Below are positions 34,322 through 42,004 of a stretch of DNA of 42,611 nucleotides, one piece after another (position 1 is the stretch's first letter; each line of letters begins with the position of its first letter). Location of the stretch: NCBI GenBank assembly GCA_964385995.1, contig CAYLRF010000005.1, forward strand, positions 1 to 42,611. The letters run 5' to 3'. The position numbers and the translations under genes are program-made. The stretch is from CAYLRF01 sp964385995. Lineage in GTDB: Bacteria; Bacillota; Clostridia; Lachnospirales; Lachnospiraceae. A model generated the notes under the pieces. It worked only from the letters and a program-made list of their open reading frames with translations. It was not told the DNA's origin and did no database searches.

Positions 34322-34780
34322 TTACCCTTCGATCAAGATGGTCTTTTTCTCGGGCACCTTCGGCGCTTCTTTCTTCGGCACTTCCAGATGAAGGACGCCG
34401 TCCTCGAACTTGGCCTTTATATCCTCTTCCGTGACATGACTGCCTACATAGAAGCTGCGCTGCATAGTGCCCGCGTAACGCTCCTGACGGATGAGCTTGC
34501 CGGCCTTGTCTTTCTCTTCCTTATCCAGATCCTTGGAGACCTTGATAGTAAGATACCCGTTCTGAAGATCGAGATTTATCTGATCCTTCTTAAATCCCGG
34601 AAGATCCATGTCGATCTCGTAAGTCGTGTCCGTCTCATGCACATCCGTCTTCATTTCGTGAGTGGCGTGGCGGCCGTACAGCTGCTTGTTCGCCTTGTCC
34701 ATCTCATGCTCCATCTCACGGAATGAATAATCCATAAACTCATCAAACAAATTTTCTCCAAAAACACCGGATACCAACAT
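34322..34780 (-). CDS. Hsp20 family small heat-shock protein
   Basis: A 152-residue protein. The alpha-crystallin domain spans about residues 45-140: TDVHETDTTYEIDMDLPGFKKDQINLDLQNGYLTIKV, then the RQERYAGTMQRSFYVG strand pair and FEDGVLHLEVPKKE, the family's GVL motif. The short C-terminal tail ends KKTILIEG with an I-L-I element used for oligomer contacts. It holds unfolding proteins in a refoldable state, independent of ATP. AGGAAGGAT precedes the ATG. It stands alone, convergent to serS, with a CIRCE-controlled promoter about 120 nt upstream. Confidence 0.96.
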   Translation of the reverse strand: MLVSGVFGENLFDEFMDYSFREMEHEMDKANKQLYGRHATHEMKTDVHETDTTYEIDMDLPGFKKDQINLDLQNGYLTIKVSKDLDKEEKDKAGKLIRQERYAGTMQRSFYVGSHVTEEDIKAKFEDGVLHLEVPKKEAPKVPEKKTILIEG

Positions 34781-34906
34781 AAGTCATCCTTCCTTTCTCA
34801 TAATCGCGCGTCCCGGGTGGGAACCGCGTACACACCAACCTCCTACGACTTCTTTCGCATCGGGGAAGAAAATCATTTTTAAGGATCTTCCCTCCGTACG
34901 TCTGCC

Positions 34907-34934
34907 ATTATATACCGATTGTTAGCACTGTCAA
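34907..34934 (-). promoter_or_regulatory. Consensus hsp20 promoter
   Basis: On the minus strand TTGACA (34929-34934) and TATAAT (34907-34912), both perfect, are separated by 16 bp. The -35 box lies inside the CIRCE element. Confidence 0.85.
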
Positions 34935-34948
34935 GAGGTGAGTGCTAA
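34922..34948. promoter_or_regulatory. CIRCE element (HrcA operator)
   Basis: TTAGCACTG, nine bases, GAGTGCTAA: the CIRCE consensus TTAGCACTC-N9-GAGTGCTAA with one mismatch in the left arm, which is where it forms the TTGACA box on the other strand. HrcA bound here would block the -35 region, giving heat induction. Confidence 0.93.
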
Positions 34949-35092
34949 TTTTTTCGAGAAATTTTGTGAACATTTTGTGAACTCGCGATCCGCGTACGGG
35001 CGAGACACGTTTCGGAGAACATTTGAGGGGCCTAGGAAGACGGTTTCGACCTACGCGCACTTTTTTTGACTCGGGTATGGCGGATTCCCGGT

Positions 35093-35192
35093 NNNNNNNN
35101 NNNNNNNNNNNNNNNNNNNNNNNNNNNNNNNNNNNNNNNNNNNNNNNNNNNNNNNNNNNNNNNNNNNNNNNNNNNNNNNNNNNNNNNNNNNN
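35093..35192. other. Assembly gap (100 N) after the PRPP synthetase gene
   Basis: The flanks do not overlap. The stop codon of the neighbouring gene is two bases from the gap, so any terminator, or further gene, is hidden. The 34949-35092 stretch beside it shows only a short direct repeat (TTTTGTGAAC twice) and no gene. Confidence 0.9.
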
Positions 35193-35194
35193 CC

Positions 35195-36382
35195 TTACGA
35201 AGCGGGGTGCTCCGCCTTATATTTCGAGACGACCTCCTGTATGCGCTGCGTCGGATCGAGGATAGTGCTAAGTGACCCGTCGTGATTCAGCGTGTCGATG
35301 ATGAGCGCGATGTACTTGCTCTCGTCGCAGTTGATGTACCACGGGCGCGAGAGAAGCTCAGGGGTCTGATAGATGAGATTCGTCGTGGCGAGCGCGGTGA
35401 TGGAGCCGTCCTCGTAAGCCTGATCGAAGCGGGAGAGTCCGGCCGTGAAGAGCCCGAAGGTGGCGAAGGCGAAAATACGCCGCGCCTTCATCTCTTTAAG
35501 CTGTCTTGCCACATCCAGCGTGCTTTCCCCGGATGAGAGCATATCGTCGATGATGAGTACGTCCTTGCCCTCCACGTTTGAGCCGAGAAATTCGTGGGAA
35601 ATGATGGGATTTCGCCCGTTTACCACGCGAGTGTAATCGCGCCGCTTATAAAACATCCCCATGTCTATGCCGAGGACATTCGCGAGATATACGGCTCTCT
35701 CCGTGGCGCCCTCGTCGGGACTTATGGCCATGAGATGGTCGCTGTCTATCTGTAAATCGTCATAGGAAGAAAGCAGAGCTTTGACGAACTGGTACGTGGG
35801 ACGGATCGTCTCGAAGCCGTGCAGCGGTATGGCGTTTTGCACCCGCGTGTCGTGAGCGTCGAAAGTAATGATATTGTCGACGCCCATGTTTACCAGTTCC
35901 TGCAATGCCAGGGCGCAGTCCAGCGATTCCCGCGAGGTGCGCTTATGCTGGCGGCTCTCGTAAAGAAACGGCATGATGACGTTTACGCGCCGCGCCTTGC
36001 CCCCGATGGCGGCGATGACGCGCTTTAAGTTCTGATAATGATCGTCGGGAGACATGTGATTGACATGGCCTGAGACTTTATACGCCACGCTGTAATTGCA
36101 TACGTCGACCATGAGGTAGATGTCTTTGCCGCGCACGGATTCGGTGATAATACCCTTCGCCTCGCCGGAACCGAAACGCGGCACATGCGCGTCGACGATG
36201 TAGGTCGGCTTCATGTAATCCGCGAACATGGCGTCGTCGCCGATGGCGGGGGCGTGATCCCGCCGCCACTTGACGAGGTATTCGTCCACTTTCTTTCCGA
36301 GCGCCTCACAGCCCGTAATGGGGATAAATCCCAGCGGTCCTACGGGGAGATTTTCCAGGGTTCGTTCCGTGCGATGTGACAT
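35195..36382 (-). CDS. prs: Ribose-phosphate pyrophosphokinase
   Basis: A 395-residue PRPP synthetase, longer than the 315-residue classical form. It has RFGSGEAKGIITESVRGKDIYLMVDV (substrate strand of the N-domain), MPFLYESRQHKRTSRESLDC (catalytic loop region) and VDNIITFDAHD. The PRPP-binding motif is VLIIDDMLSSGEST, and SPDEGATERA follows the family pattern SPDxGxxxRA. It makes PRPP from ribose 5-phosphate and ATP for nucleotides, His and Trp. The ATG at 36382 has AGGAGG 8 nt upstream and fits the longer clostridial form; an upstream frame to 36421 has no such signal. It is 32 nt behind the helicase-loader gene. Confidence 0.95.
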   Translation of the reverse strand: MSHRTERTLENLPVGPLGFIPITGCEALGKKVDEYLVKWRRDHAPAIGDDAMFADYMKPTYIVDAHVPRFGSGEAKGIITESVRGKDIYLMVDVCNYSVAYKVSGHVNHMSPDDHYQNLKRVIAAIGGKARRVNVIMPFLYESRQHKRTSRESLDCALALQELVNMGVDNIITFDAHDTRVQNAIPLHGFETIRPTYQFVKALLSSYDDLQIDSDHLMAISPDEGATERAVYLANVLGIDMGMFYKRRDYTRVVNGRNPIISHEFLGSNVEGKDVLIIDDMLSSGESTLDVARQLKEMKARRIFAFATFGLFTAGLSRFDQAYEDGSITALATTNLIYQTPELLSRPWYINCDESKYIALIIDTLNHDGSLSTILDPTQRIQEVVSKYKAEHPAS

Positions 36383-36414
36383 GTCAAAGCCTCCTTTTAA
36401 AGAAACGCGTACGG

Positions 36415-37401
36415 TTAACACTCGTTCAACATTTTTTTCTTCGCGCGAATATCGTCTCCGCTGATTTTCAGCAGCTCAAAAGTCTTCAGCCGGGAACATA
36501 TCCGCTCCGTATATATTTCCTTTATTTCATCAAAAGACAGATTGGTGGAAATGATCACGGGTTTGTGCCGCAGTTGCCGTTCATTTAGACACACGAAGAG
36601 CTGTGACACGGTGAACGTGTTCGTCATCTCCGTTCCCAGATCGTCTATGATCAGCAGATCGCAGTTAAGTACCTGGTCGCTTAGGACATTGTCTGAATTA
36701 TCGTCGTCAAAACGCGCTTTCGCGAGATTTTCAAACAGATCGTAGGCCGAGAAATAAAGGACCAAAAAGGAGCGGTCGATGAGTTCCTTCGCGACGCAAT
36801 GAGACAGAAATGTCTTGCCCACGCCGGAGGGACCGTAAAGAAGAAGATTGGACGCGTGTTCGGGGAAATCCGTGACGAATTTGCGCGCGACGTTGTAAGC
36901 CGTCTTCATAAGAGCGAAGGATGACCGTCCCGTCTCGGGATCTATGAAATTCTTTGAATAATATTTGAAGGAAAAGGTACCGAAATTCTCTTTTTGCGTG
37001 GCTTTTTCCAGATGGGACTCATCGTAGAGAATTTTTACGACTTCGTTTTGAAAACAGGTACATTTTTCGCCGTTTACATATCCCGTATCGTGACAGAGCG
37101 GGCAATCGTAAACGGGCGCCAGATAATCCTCGGGGTATCCGGCGCGTGTCAGAAGAAGAGCTTTCTTTTCTATATTATCACGAAGCTGGCGCCGCAGCGT
37201 CTCCGCGACTTCGATATCGCCCGTCAGGATTTTTTTGGAGGCCGCCAGAGAAAGCTCACTGATGGAGTCCTGTAACGGCACCAGCTCGGGAACCTTCTTA
37301 TATACTTCCTCGCGGCGAGCGTTCGCGATATCACGGTTTTTCCGCCGCCGTTCTTCGTATTTGCGACTGATGATTTCGTATTGAGCGTTGCTTACGGGCA
37401 C
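36415..37401 (-). CDS. DnaC/IstB-like ATP-binding helicase loader
   Basis: A 328-residue protein beginning with a GTG codon (AAGGAG, 7-nt spacer). The N-terminal half is helical with a zinc finger, CPLCHDTGYVNGEKCTC, at about 99-115. The AAA+ domain has Walker A LLYGPSGVGKTFLSH, Walker B CDLLIIDDLGTE, sensor 1 PVIISTNLS, and the arginine region RICSRLKTFELLKISGDDIR. This is the DnaC-like loader (as DnaI in Bacillus) that brings the replicative helicase to the origin. It follows the DnaD-like gene in the same orientation, so the two may cooperate in primosome assembly. Confidence 0.92.
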   Translation of the reverse strand: MPVSNAQYEIISRKYEERRRKNRDIANARREEVYKKVPELVPLQDSISELSLAASKKILTGDIEVAETLRRQLRDNIEKKALLLTRAGYPEDYLAPVYDCPLCHDTGYVNGEKCTCFQNEVVKILYDESHLEKATQKENFGTFSFKYYSKNFIDPETGRSSFALMKTAYNVARKFVTDFPEHASNLLLYGPSGVGKTFLSHCVAKELIDRSFLVLYFSAYDLFENLAKARFDDDNSDNVLSDQVLNCDLLIIDDLGTEMTNTFTVSQLFVCLNERQLRHKPVIISTNLSFDEIKEIYTERICSRLKTFELLKISGDDIRAKKKMLNEC

Positions 37402-37723
37402 GTGTAATCTCCTTAAAAAATTTTCTTTATTCTATCCCGACTCGCGAAAGAGATTCAAGGTTTATCTGCTAAGTGACGACGGGGCGCGGCCGGTCACGCT
37501 CTCACCGAGCATTCTTAACGAAGTCGGGAACCTTATCAGCATTTGGGATGTCAGCCTCTTGCGTTTATTCTAAAATAACTTCAGTAAAACGGCCGTGCCG
37601 CCCCGTCTCAAGCCTTAACGCCTCAAAGCGCGAAAACAGTATGCGGCGGCAGGACGGGCATACTTACATACAATAAATATAACGCGGAGGTTAGCGGTGC
37701 GAAAGGAGGTCTTCGGACAGCCG
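37402..37723. other. Intergenic region between the dnaD-like and dnaC-like genes (322 bp)
   Basis: No convincing gene is seen on either strand. A minus-strand TAGAAT at about 37570 could be a -10 box, but no fitting -35 was found, and no terminator with a T-run was recognised. Confidence 0.4.
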
Positions 37724-39070
37724 TCACGAATCCTCCTCGGCAAGTCCGAGACTTACGTAGCGTTTATGCTGCGCCGCGAGCAGCTGTCGCTCGATGGAGC
37801 TTTCATCACCGGAGCGGCCCTCGAAATTATTGAAGCGGTTCGCGCCGCGGGCGGAAGGACGCTTCGCGGAAGACGGACGTTTCGTTTTTTGCTGTTCGTG
37901 CGCTTCGTCGAGCTTACTTACGTCATCCAGATTTTTGACACCTTTTTCCAGCCAGTTTTTCAAAATCGAATCGGCATACGGATACGGGCTGTTGCCGGAT
38001 TTTAGGATGGCGCGTTTGCAGGCCGCCTGAATGATCTCGTCGGAAAAGCCGTATTCCTCGGACCAGCGCTTGATATATTCGGCCTCGCCGGGCGCGGGAT
38101 TTCTGCCTGCGATTCCGAACTCCCTAAGCACGCCGAAATAGGTCTTGCTGTAGGAGGAGTTTTGCGCCCGCGCCTCATCGACAGTCGTGACGCCCCGATC
38201 GGCCCAGCTGTTCGCGACCGACTCGATGTAGCGCATAGTTTTGTGATTATGATCCACGCAATATTCTATCAGATATTCTATGAGATCGGTTGAAAAATCG
38301 AGATCGTCGTAGAAATAATTAAGTTTCTGGATGTCGGTTACGGACAGGGGCCTGCCGAGATATTGTTCTGTCACGAAGTAGAGCTGCTGCAGATCCGCCT
38401 CCTCGTCAGTGGAGTGTTCGTCGGACTTTAAAGCCTTGCCGCCTCGATTTTCGCCGTGAGCATTGCCGCCGGAGGTGATACGATCCGCTTCGCCGCTGTC
38501 GGAAGATTTCCCGGTGATATCCGAAGCGCGGGCGAGGTCGTAAGCGATGTTCTTCTCGACGTTCCCGGTCCTGCCCCGGTCGCGAGCGTCACCTGGCACA
38601 GTGTCCGCCCGGGGGATGTCCTCCGACGGCGCAGTCCTTTCTATATCGGAAGAACGACCCTCCGCCACCGACGACGATGCCGTGATATGAGATGAAGCCG
38701 CCGTGAGATGAGAGGAAGCCGCCGCGCCGTGAGATGATGCAGACTCGCGCGAAGAGCCGCCCTCGTCTCCACGCCCGATGGTAATACAGCTTACGTCGCC
38801 GCTCTCATCGTATTCGACGCGCAGCATGCCGGCTTTCGCCCAATATCCGAGCGCACGGAGTATGTCTTTTTCCGTGCAGTCAAGGCAGTCCGCCAACGCG
38901 CTGACGGACAGGGAAAATTCGGGATCGCGGGCGTGGCGTAAAAGGAGCAGGTAAACCTTCACGTATTCACCGTTCGCCCCCGCCATGTAATTATCGATAA
39001 AATCATTTGCCACGACCGTGCTGTTTTCCTGAAAACAGTTACGGAGAGTGGGCGCCTTCGTGTTTTTCAT
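37724..39070 (-). CDS. DnaD domain protein (replication initiation)
   Basis: A 448-residue protein. The N-terminal winged-helix (about 20-100) has GEYVKVYLLLLRHARDPEFSLSVSALADCLDCTEKDILRALGYWAKAGML. A linker of about 120 residues (102-220), rich in Ser/Asp/Gly/Arg, includes a repeated A-A/S-SSH motif (SSHGAAA, SSHLTAA, SSHITAS). Then a DnaD/DnaB_2 region follows, with TDIQKLNYFYDDLDFSTDLIEYLIEYCVDHN and a second copy with YIKRWSEEYGFSDEIIQAACKRAILKSGNSPYPYADSILKNWLEKGV. Such proteins recruit the loader and helicase onto DnaA-bound DNA. A DnaA-box cluster lies 230 bp upstream. The linker is longer than in the usual 250-350-residue relatives. Confidence 0.9.
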   Translation of the reverse strand: MKNTKAPTLRNCFQENSTVVANDFIDNYMAGANGEYVKVYLLLLRHARDPEFSLSVSALADCLDCTEKDILRALGYWAKAGMLRVEYDESGDVSCITIGRGDEGGSSRESASSHGAAASSHLTAASSHITASSSVAEGRSSDIERTAPSEDIPRADTVPGDARDRGRTGNVEKNIAYDLARASDITGKSSDSGEADRITSGGNAHGENRGGKALKSDEHSTDEEADLQQLYFVTEQYLGRPLSVTDIQKLNYFYDDLDFSTDLIEYLIEYCVDHNHKTMRYIESVANSWADRGVTTVDEARAQNSSYSKTYFGVLREFGIAGRNPAPGEAEYIKRWSEEYGFSDEIIQAACKRAILKSGNSPYPYADSILKNWLEKGVKNLDDVSKLDEAHEQQKTKRPSSAKRPSARGANRFNNFEGRSGDESSIERQLLAAQHKRYVSLGLAEEDS

Positions 39071-39100
39071 GTATGTTGAACCTTCTTAAAAAATTCGATA

Positions 39101-39200
39101 TCAGAGGATCCCTCGCCGAATCGACACGTAAAATGCCGGATTTGATGATGTCAGAGGATCCCTCGCCGAACCGATACGTCAGATGTCGGATCTTGAGATA
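39101..39200. repeat. 50-bp tandem repeat upstream of the dnaD-like gene
   Basis: Units 39101-39150 and 39151-39200 match at 40 of 50 positions; the first 20 bases of each are identical (TCAGAGGATCCCTCGCCGAA). The second unit's end also forms a perfect 8-bp inverted repeat, CGTCAGAT (39177-39184) and ATCTGACG (39200-39207). The repeat ends 30 bp before the dnaD-like start, so it may be a leader or operator. Confidence 0.8.
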
Positions 39201-39301
39201 TCTGACGGTCTCGCGCGGCGGCGGTCCCGCAACAGCAAGTGAGATTATAACACCTCGCGGGAGAGAAAAAACAATATTTCCGTGGATATCCTCGTCTTTT
39301 T

Positions 39302-39334
39302 TGTGGATAAGAAAAATGTGGATACTGTGGAAAA
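39302..39334 (-). promoter_or_regulatory. Cluster of three DnaA-box-like sites between murC and the dnaD-like gene
   Basis: In the same orientation on the minus strand: TTATCCACA (39302-39310, perfect), GTATCCACA (39317-39325) and TTTTCCACA (39326-39334). They begin 13 bp after the murC stop and lie about 230 bp before the dnaD-like start, outside the main origin. Confidence 0.6.
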
Positions 39335-39346
39335 GGTGGACAAGTC

Positions 39347-40774
39347 TTACGAAAGTAACGAGTCGCCAATATCTACCACGTTTCCCGCACCCATAGTTAT
39401 CAACATGTCGCCGGTTTTAAGATTTTTCAAGACGAAATCTTCTATTTCCCCAAAACTCGGGAAGTAATACGCGTCCGTTCCCGCCTTCGCCAGCGCCCGC
39501 GCCACATCCTCGGAGCTTATGCCCAGCGTATCGGTCTCGCGCGCCGCGTAGATATCGGCCATGATGACGTGATCTGCTAATGAGAGCGCGTCGACAAAAT
39601 CATCGAAAAAAGACTTGGTGCGAGAATAAGTATGGGGTTGGAACACGCACCAGATCTCCCGATGAGGATAACCGCGGGCGCAGGTGAGCGCGGCGCGGAT
39701 CTCCGTCGGATGGTGCGCGTAATCGTCGATGACGGTAAAGCCGTTTCGGGTGCCCTTATACTCAAATCTTCTCGCGGTTCCCGTAAATGAAGCAAGCCCC
39801 TTTTGTATATCAGGGATGGAAATGTCCATGGCGTCGGCGGCCGCGGCCGCGGCGAGAGCGTTTGCCACGTTGTGCGCACCGGGCACCGACAGTCGGATTC
39901 GAACACGACGGCCGCCCGCGCGGTCCCGACTCACGGTTGGATTTCCGCCCGGGATATTTTTAACGTGGTTTTTGACCAGGTCGAAAGAAACATTTCCGTT
40001 TTCATCGGCTCTTATGTCAGCTGCTGTGAAGTCGGCGCCTCCTGTCAACGAAAATGTTACCACGCGGCACGGAAGGCCGGATAAAAACCCGGGCAGATTT
40101 TCGATGTCTTTATTTATCACCAGCACTCCGTCCGCGGGGATGAGCGCCGCGAAATCGTGAAATGATTTGCGGACATTTTCGGGAGTCTTGAAAAAATCCA
40201 GATGGTCCGCCTCGATATTTAAGATGACGCCGATCTTCGGACGAAGCTGCAGGAAGCTGTTGGTATACTCGCAGGCCTCCGTGAGGAATATCCCGGATCC
40301 GCCGATACGGACATTGCCGCCGATGGATTTTAACATGCCGCCGACGGAGACGGTGGGGTCGGCGTCCGCGGCAAGGAGGATGTGCGTGAGCATGGAAGTG
40401 GTGGTTGTCTTGCCGTGGGTGCCCGAGACGGCTATCGACACGGGATAATTTCTCATAAGCTGCCCCAAAAGCTCGGCTCTGGAAAGCAGAGGCAGACGCG
40501 CCGCGCGCGCGCGCATAAGCTCGGGGTTGTCGTCATGTATGGCCGCGGTGTAGACGACAGTGTCTATGTCATCGGTTATATTCGACGCGCTCTGCGGACA
40601 GGATATGCCGGCGCCGAGAGACTTAAGATGTTCGGTCAACGGGGACTCGGCCGTATCGGAGCCTGTCACGGTAAAATGCTCCTTAAGCAGTATCTCGGCG
40701 AGTCCGCTCATGCTGATACCGCCGATACCGATAAAATGCACGTGACAGGGCTTGTGAAAATCTAATTCGTACAT
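39347..40774 (-). CDS. murC: UDP-N-acetylmuramate-L-alanine ligase
   Basis: A 475-residue Mur ligase. VHFIGIGGISMSGLAEIL is the N-terminal UDP-substrate motif, SGTHGKTTTTSML the ATP loop (about 116-128), EACEYTNSFLQLRPKIGVILNIEADHLDFF the central ligand region, GAHNVANALAAAAAA the ribose motif, and DDYAHHPTEIRAAL the C-terminal MurC signature. It adds L-alanine to UDP-MurNAc in peptidoglycan synthesis in the cytoplasm. A basic stretch (NIPGGNPTVSRDRAGGRRVRIRL) between central-domain strands is longer than usual. AAGGAT lies 12 nt before the ATG. It is the first of the murC, dnaD-like, dnaC-like, prs row of leftward genes. Confidence 0.97.
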   Translation of the reverse strand: MYELDFHKPCHVHFIGIGGISMSGLAEILLKEHFTVTGSDTAESPLTEHLKSLGAGISCPQSASNITDDIDTVVYTAAIHDDNPELMRARAARLPLLSRAELLGQLMRNYPVSIAVSGTHGKTTTTSMLTHILLAADADPTVSVGGMLKSIGGNVRIGGSGIFLTEACEYTNSFLQLRPKIGVILNIEADHLDFFKTPENVRKSFHDFAALIPADGVLVINKDIENLPGFLSGLPCRVVTFSLTGGADFTAADIRADENGNVSFDLVKNHVKNIPGGNPTVSRDRAGGRRVRIRLSVPGAHNVANALAAAAAADAMDISIPDIQKGLASFTGTARRFEYKGTRNGFTVIDDYAHHPTEIRAALTCARGYPHREIWCVFQPHTYSRTKSFFDDFVDALSLADHVIMADIYAARETDTLGISSEDVARALAKAGTDAYYFPSFGEIEDFVLKNLKTGDMLITMGAGNVVDIGDSLLS

Positions 40775-40900
40775 GATGGTTGAGATCCTTATTTTTGAAA
40801 GCTGTTGACGATATTTTTCGACGGAGTAGTTAGCGAGTAATATTTCGTCGGCGATCCTTTCTTTGTCAGAAAATCACACCTACGGTTGTTTCATTCTCGT

Positions 40901-41845
40901 TTAAGAGTCCGGCGTTTTCCAGCAGCGCTCTTTCAAGAAGGCCGAAATCTCGGCGACATCGCCGCTCTCATAGTATTTTACAAGCAGTTGCTTGAATTTC
41001 GGCACTTCTTTTTCCGGAATCACCAGGAAGCCGCCGCCGTGTGCAATAAGATAATGATTTGCGAAAATGACGGAGGCACGTTTGTTGCCATCTAAGAATA
41101 TCTGAGTCTTCATACAGTAAAGGCACAGTTTGACAGCAATGTTAACGGGTTCATCTTCTGCTTCAACGATCTCTCGGATTCTGTCTTTTACATCCGGTTC
41201 ATTTGGTAAAGGCGGCACATAAGTCGTTCCGCCGATGGTAACAGGAACACCTCGGATACGGCCGCCGTCGGCAAAAAAACCTTCATTTACAAGTCGCGCA
41301 ATATGACTGAGCATATAATAATCGGAACGACTGGCAACGACATCTCGATCCAAAATAAACTCCCATGCGTGTTTCAGATTCAAGATCTTCTGTACATCAG
41401 TTGCAGTCATACCGGAAACTTTGCCGTTTTCTATGATTTCTTCTGTCTGCGGGAACGATGTAGCAACACCCTCCAAAACAGCCTGATCATAGATATTCAT
41501 TTTCATATTGGCACGTGCAAATGCGATATTGTTTACAACATCAACAGAAAGCTCGTCTTCAGAATATCCGGCTGCGGCAAGTTGCTTTTCAATGCCGCGA
41601 AGAGATTTTCTGATTTCCCGAGCTTCTACGGCATTTCGAAGAAGCAGATTATACAGCTCATCGGTATATGCGCCTACATAAGTAGACGTCTGCCTGCCGG
41701 CGACACGTTTTCTCACATACAGGTATTTACCGTCACCACGTTCTTTGATTTCGGGAGTACCGTCATAAGGCATCAAATTCAGTCTTGCATGCAGGTCGGC
41801 ACGACTTCTGAGCAATTCCTGTATCTTGCTGTATTGCGCTGCCAT
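40901..41845 (-). CDS. Fic/DOC-fold protein with Gln in place of the catalytic His
   Basis: A 314-residue protein. An N-terminal part (about 1-100) starts with a basic beta stretch, KYLYVRKRVAGRQTSTYVGAYTDE, and a helical pair. The Fic core follows, with RLVNEGFFADGGRIRGVPVTIGGTTYVPP and the active-site motif TQIFLDGNKRAS. This follows the HxFxDGNKR pattern of Doc-like proteins, except that the His is Gln248. AMP or phosphate transfer through the usual base is therefore doubtful; a different chemistry or a binding role is possible. The ATG at 41845 has AAAGGA 10 nt upstream; an open frame to 41992 runs through the promoter and is rejected. Its base composition is AT-richer than the core genes, which suggests transfer with the neighbouring modification-type gene. 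Confidence 0.82.
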   Translation of the reverse strand: MAAQYSKIQELLRSRADLHARLNLMPYDGTPEIKERGDGKYLYVRKRVAGRQTSTYVGAYTDELYNLLLRNAVEAREIRKSLRGIEKQLAAAGYSEDELSVDVVNNIAFARANMKMNIYDQAVLEGVATSFPQTEEIIENGKVSGMTATDVQKILNLKHAWEFILDRDVVASRSDYYMLSHIARLVNEGFFADGGRIRGVPVTIGGTTYVPPLPNEPDVKDRIREIVEAEDEPVNIAVKLCLYCMKTQIFLDGNKRASVIFANHYLIAHGGGFLVIPEKEVPKFKQLLVKYYESGDVAEISAFLKERCWKTPDS

Positions 41846-41860
41846 TATCTCACATCCTTT

Positions 41861-41909
41861 GGGGAACAAATCCTGCAAACATTGTAGCAAAATGTTCCCC
41901 AACAGTCCA
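41861..41909 (-). promoter_or_regulatory. Promoter and 8-bp palindromic operator upstream of the Fic-fold gene
   Basis: On the minus strand TGGACT (41904-41909), a 16-bp spacer and TACAAT (41882-41887). The arms TGTTCCCC (41893-41900) and GGGGAACA (41861-41868) form a perfect inverted repeat, 32 bp between equivalent positions, about three helical turns, and flank the -10 box. A dimeric repressor bound to both arms would block the promoter. Confidence 0.55.
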
Positions 41910-42004
41910 TGAAGAATTTGCGTTCCGCACTCTTCACGCGTACACAACCTCCTCGTATTCCTGTAATGACGTATCCCTGAAAGTACCATCACCTGAAAGG
42001 ACCA

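Noticed and set aside
41846..41992. A 49-residue N-terminal extension of the Fic-fold protein
   Set aside because: It would run through the promoter and palindrome and lacks a ribosome binding site, while ATG 41845 has a good one.
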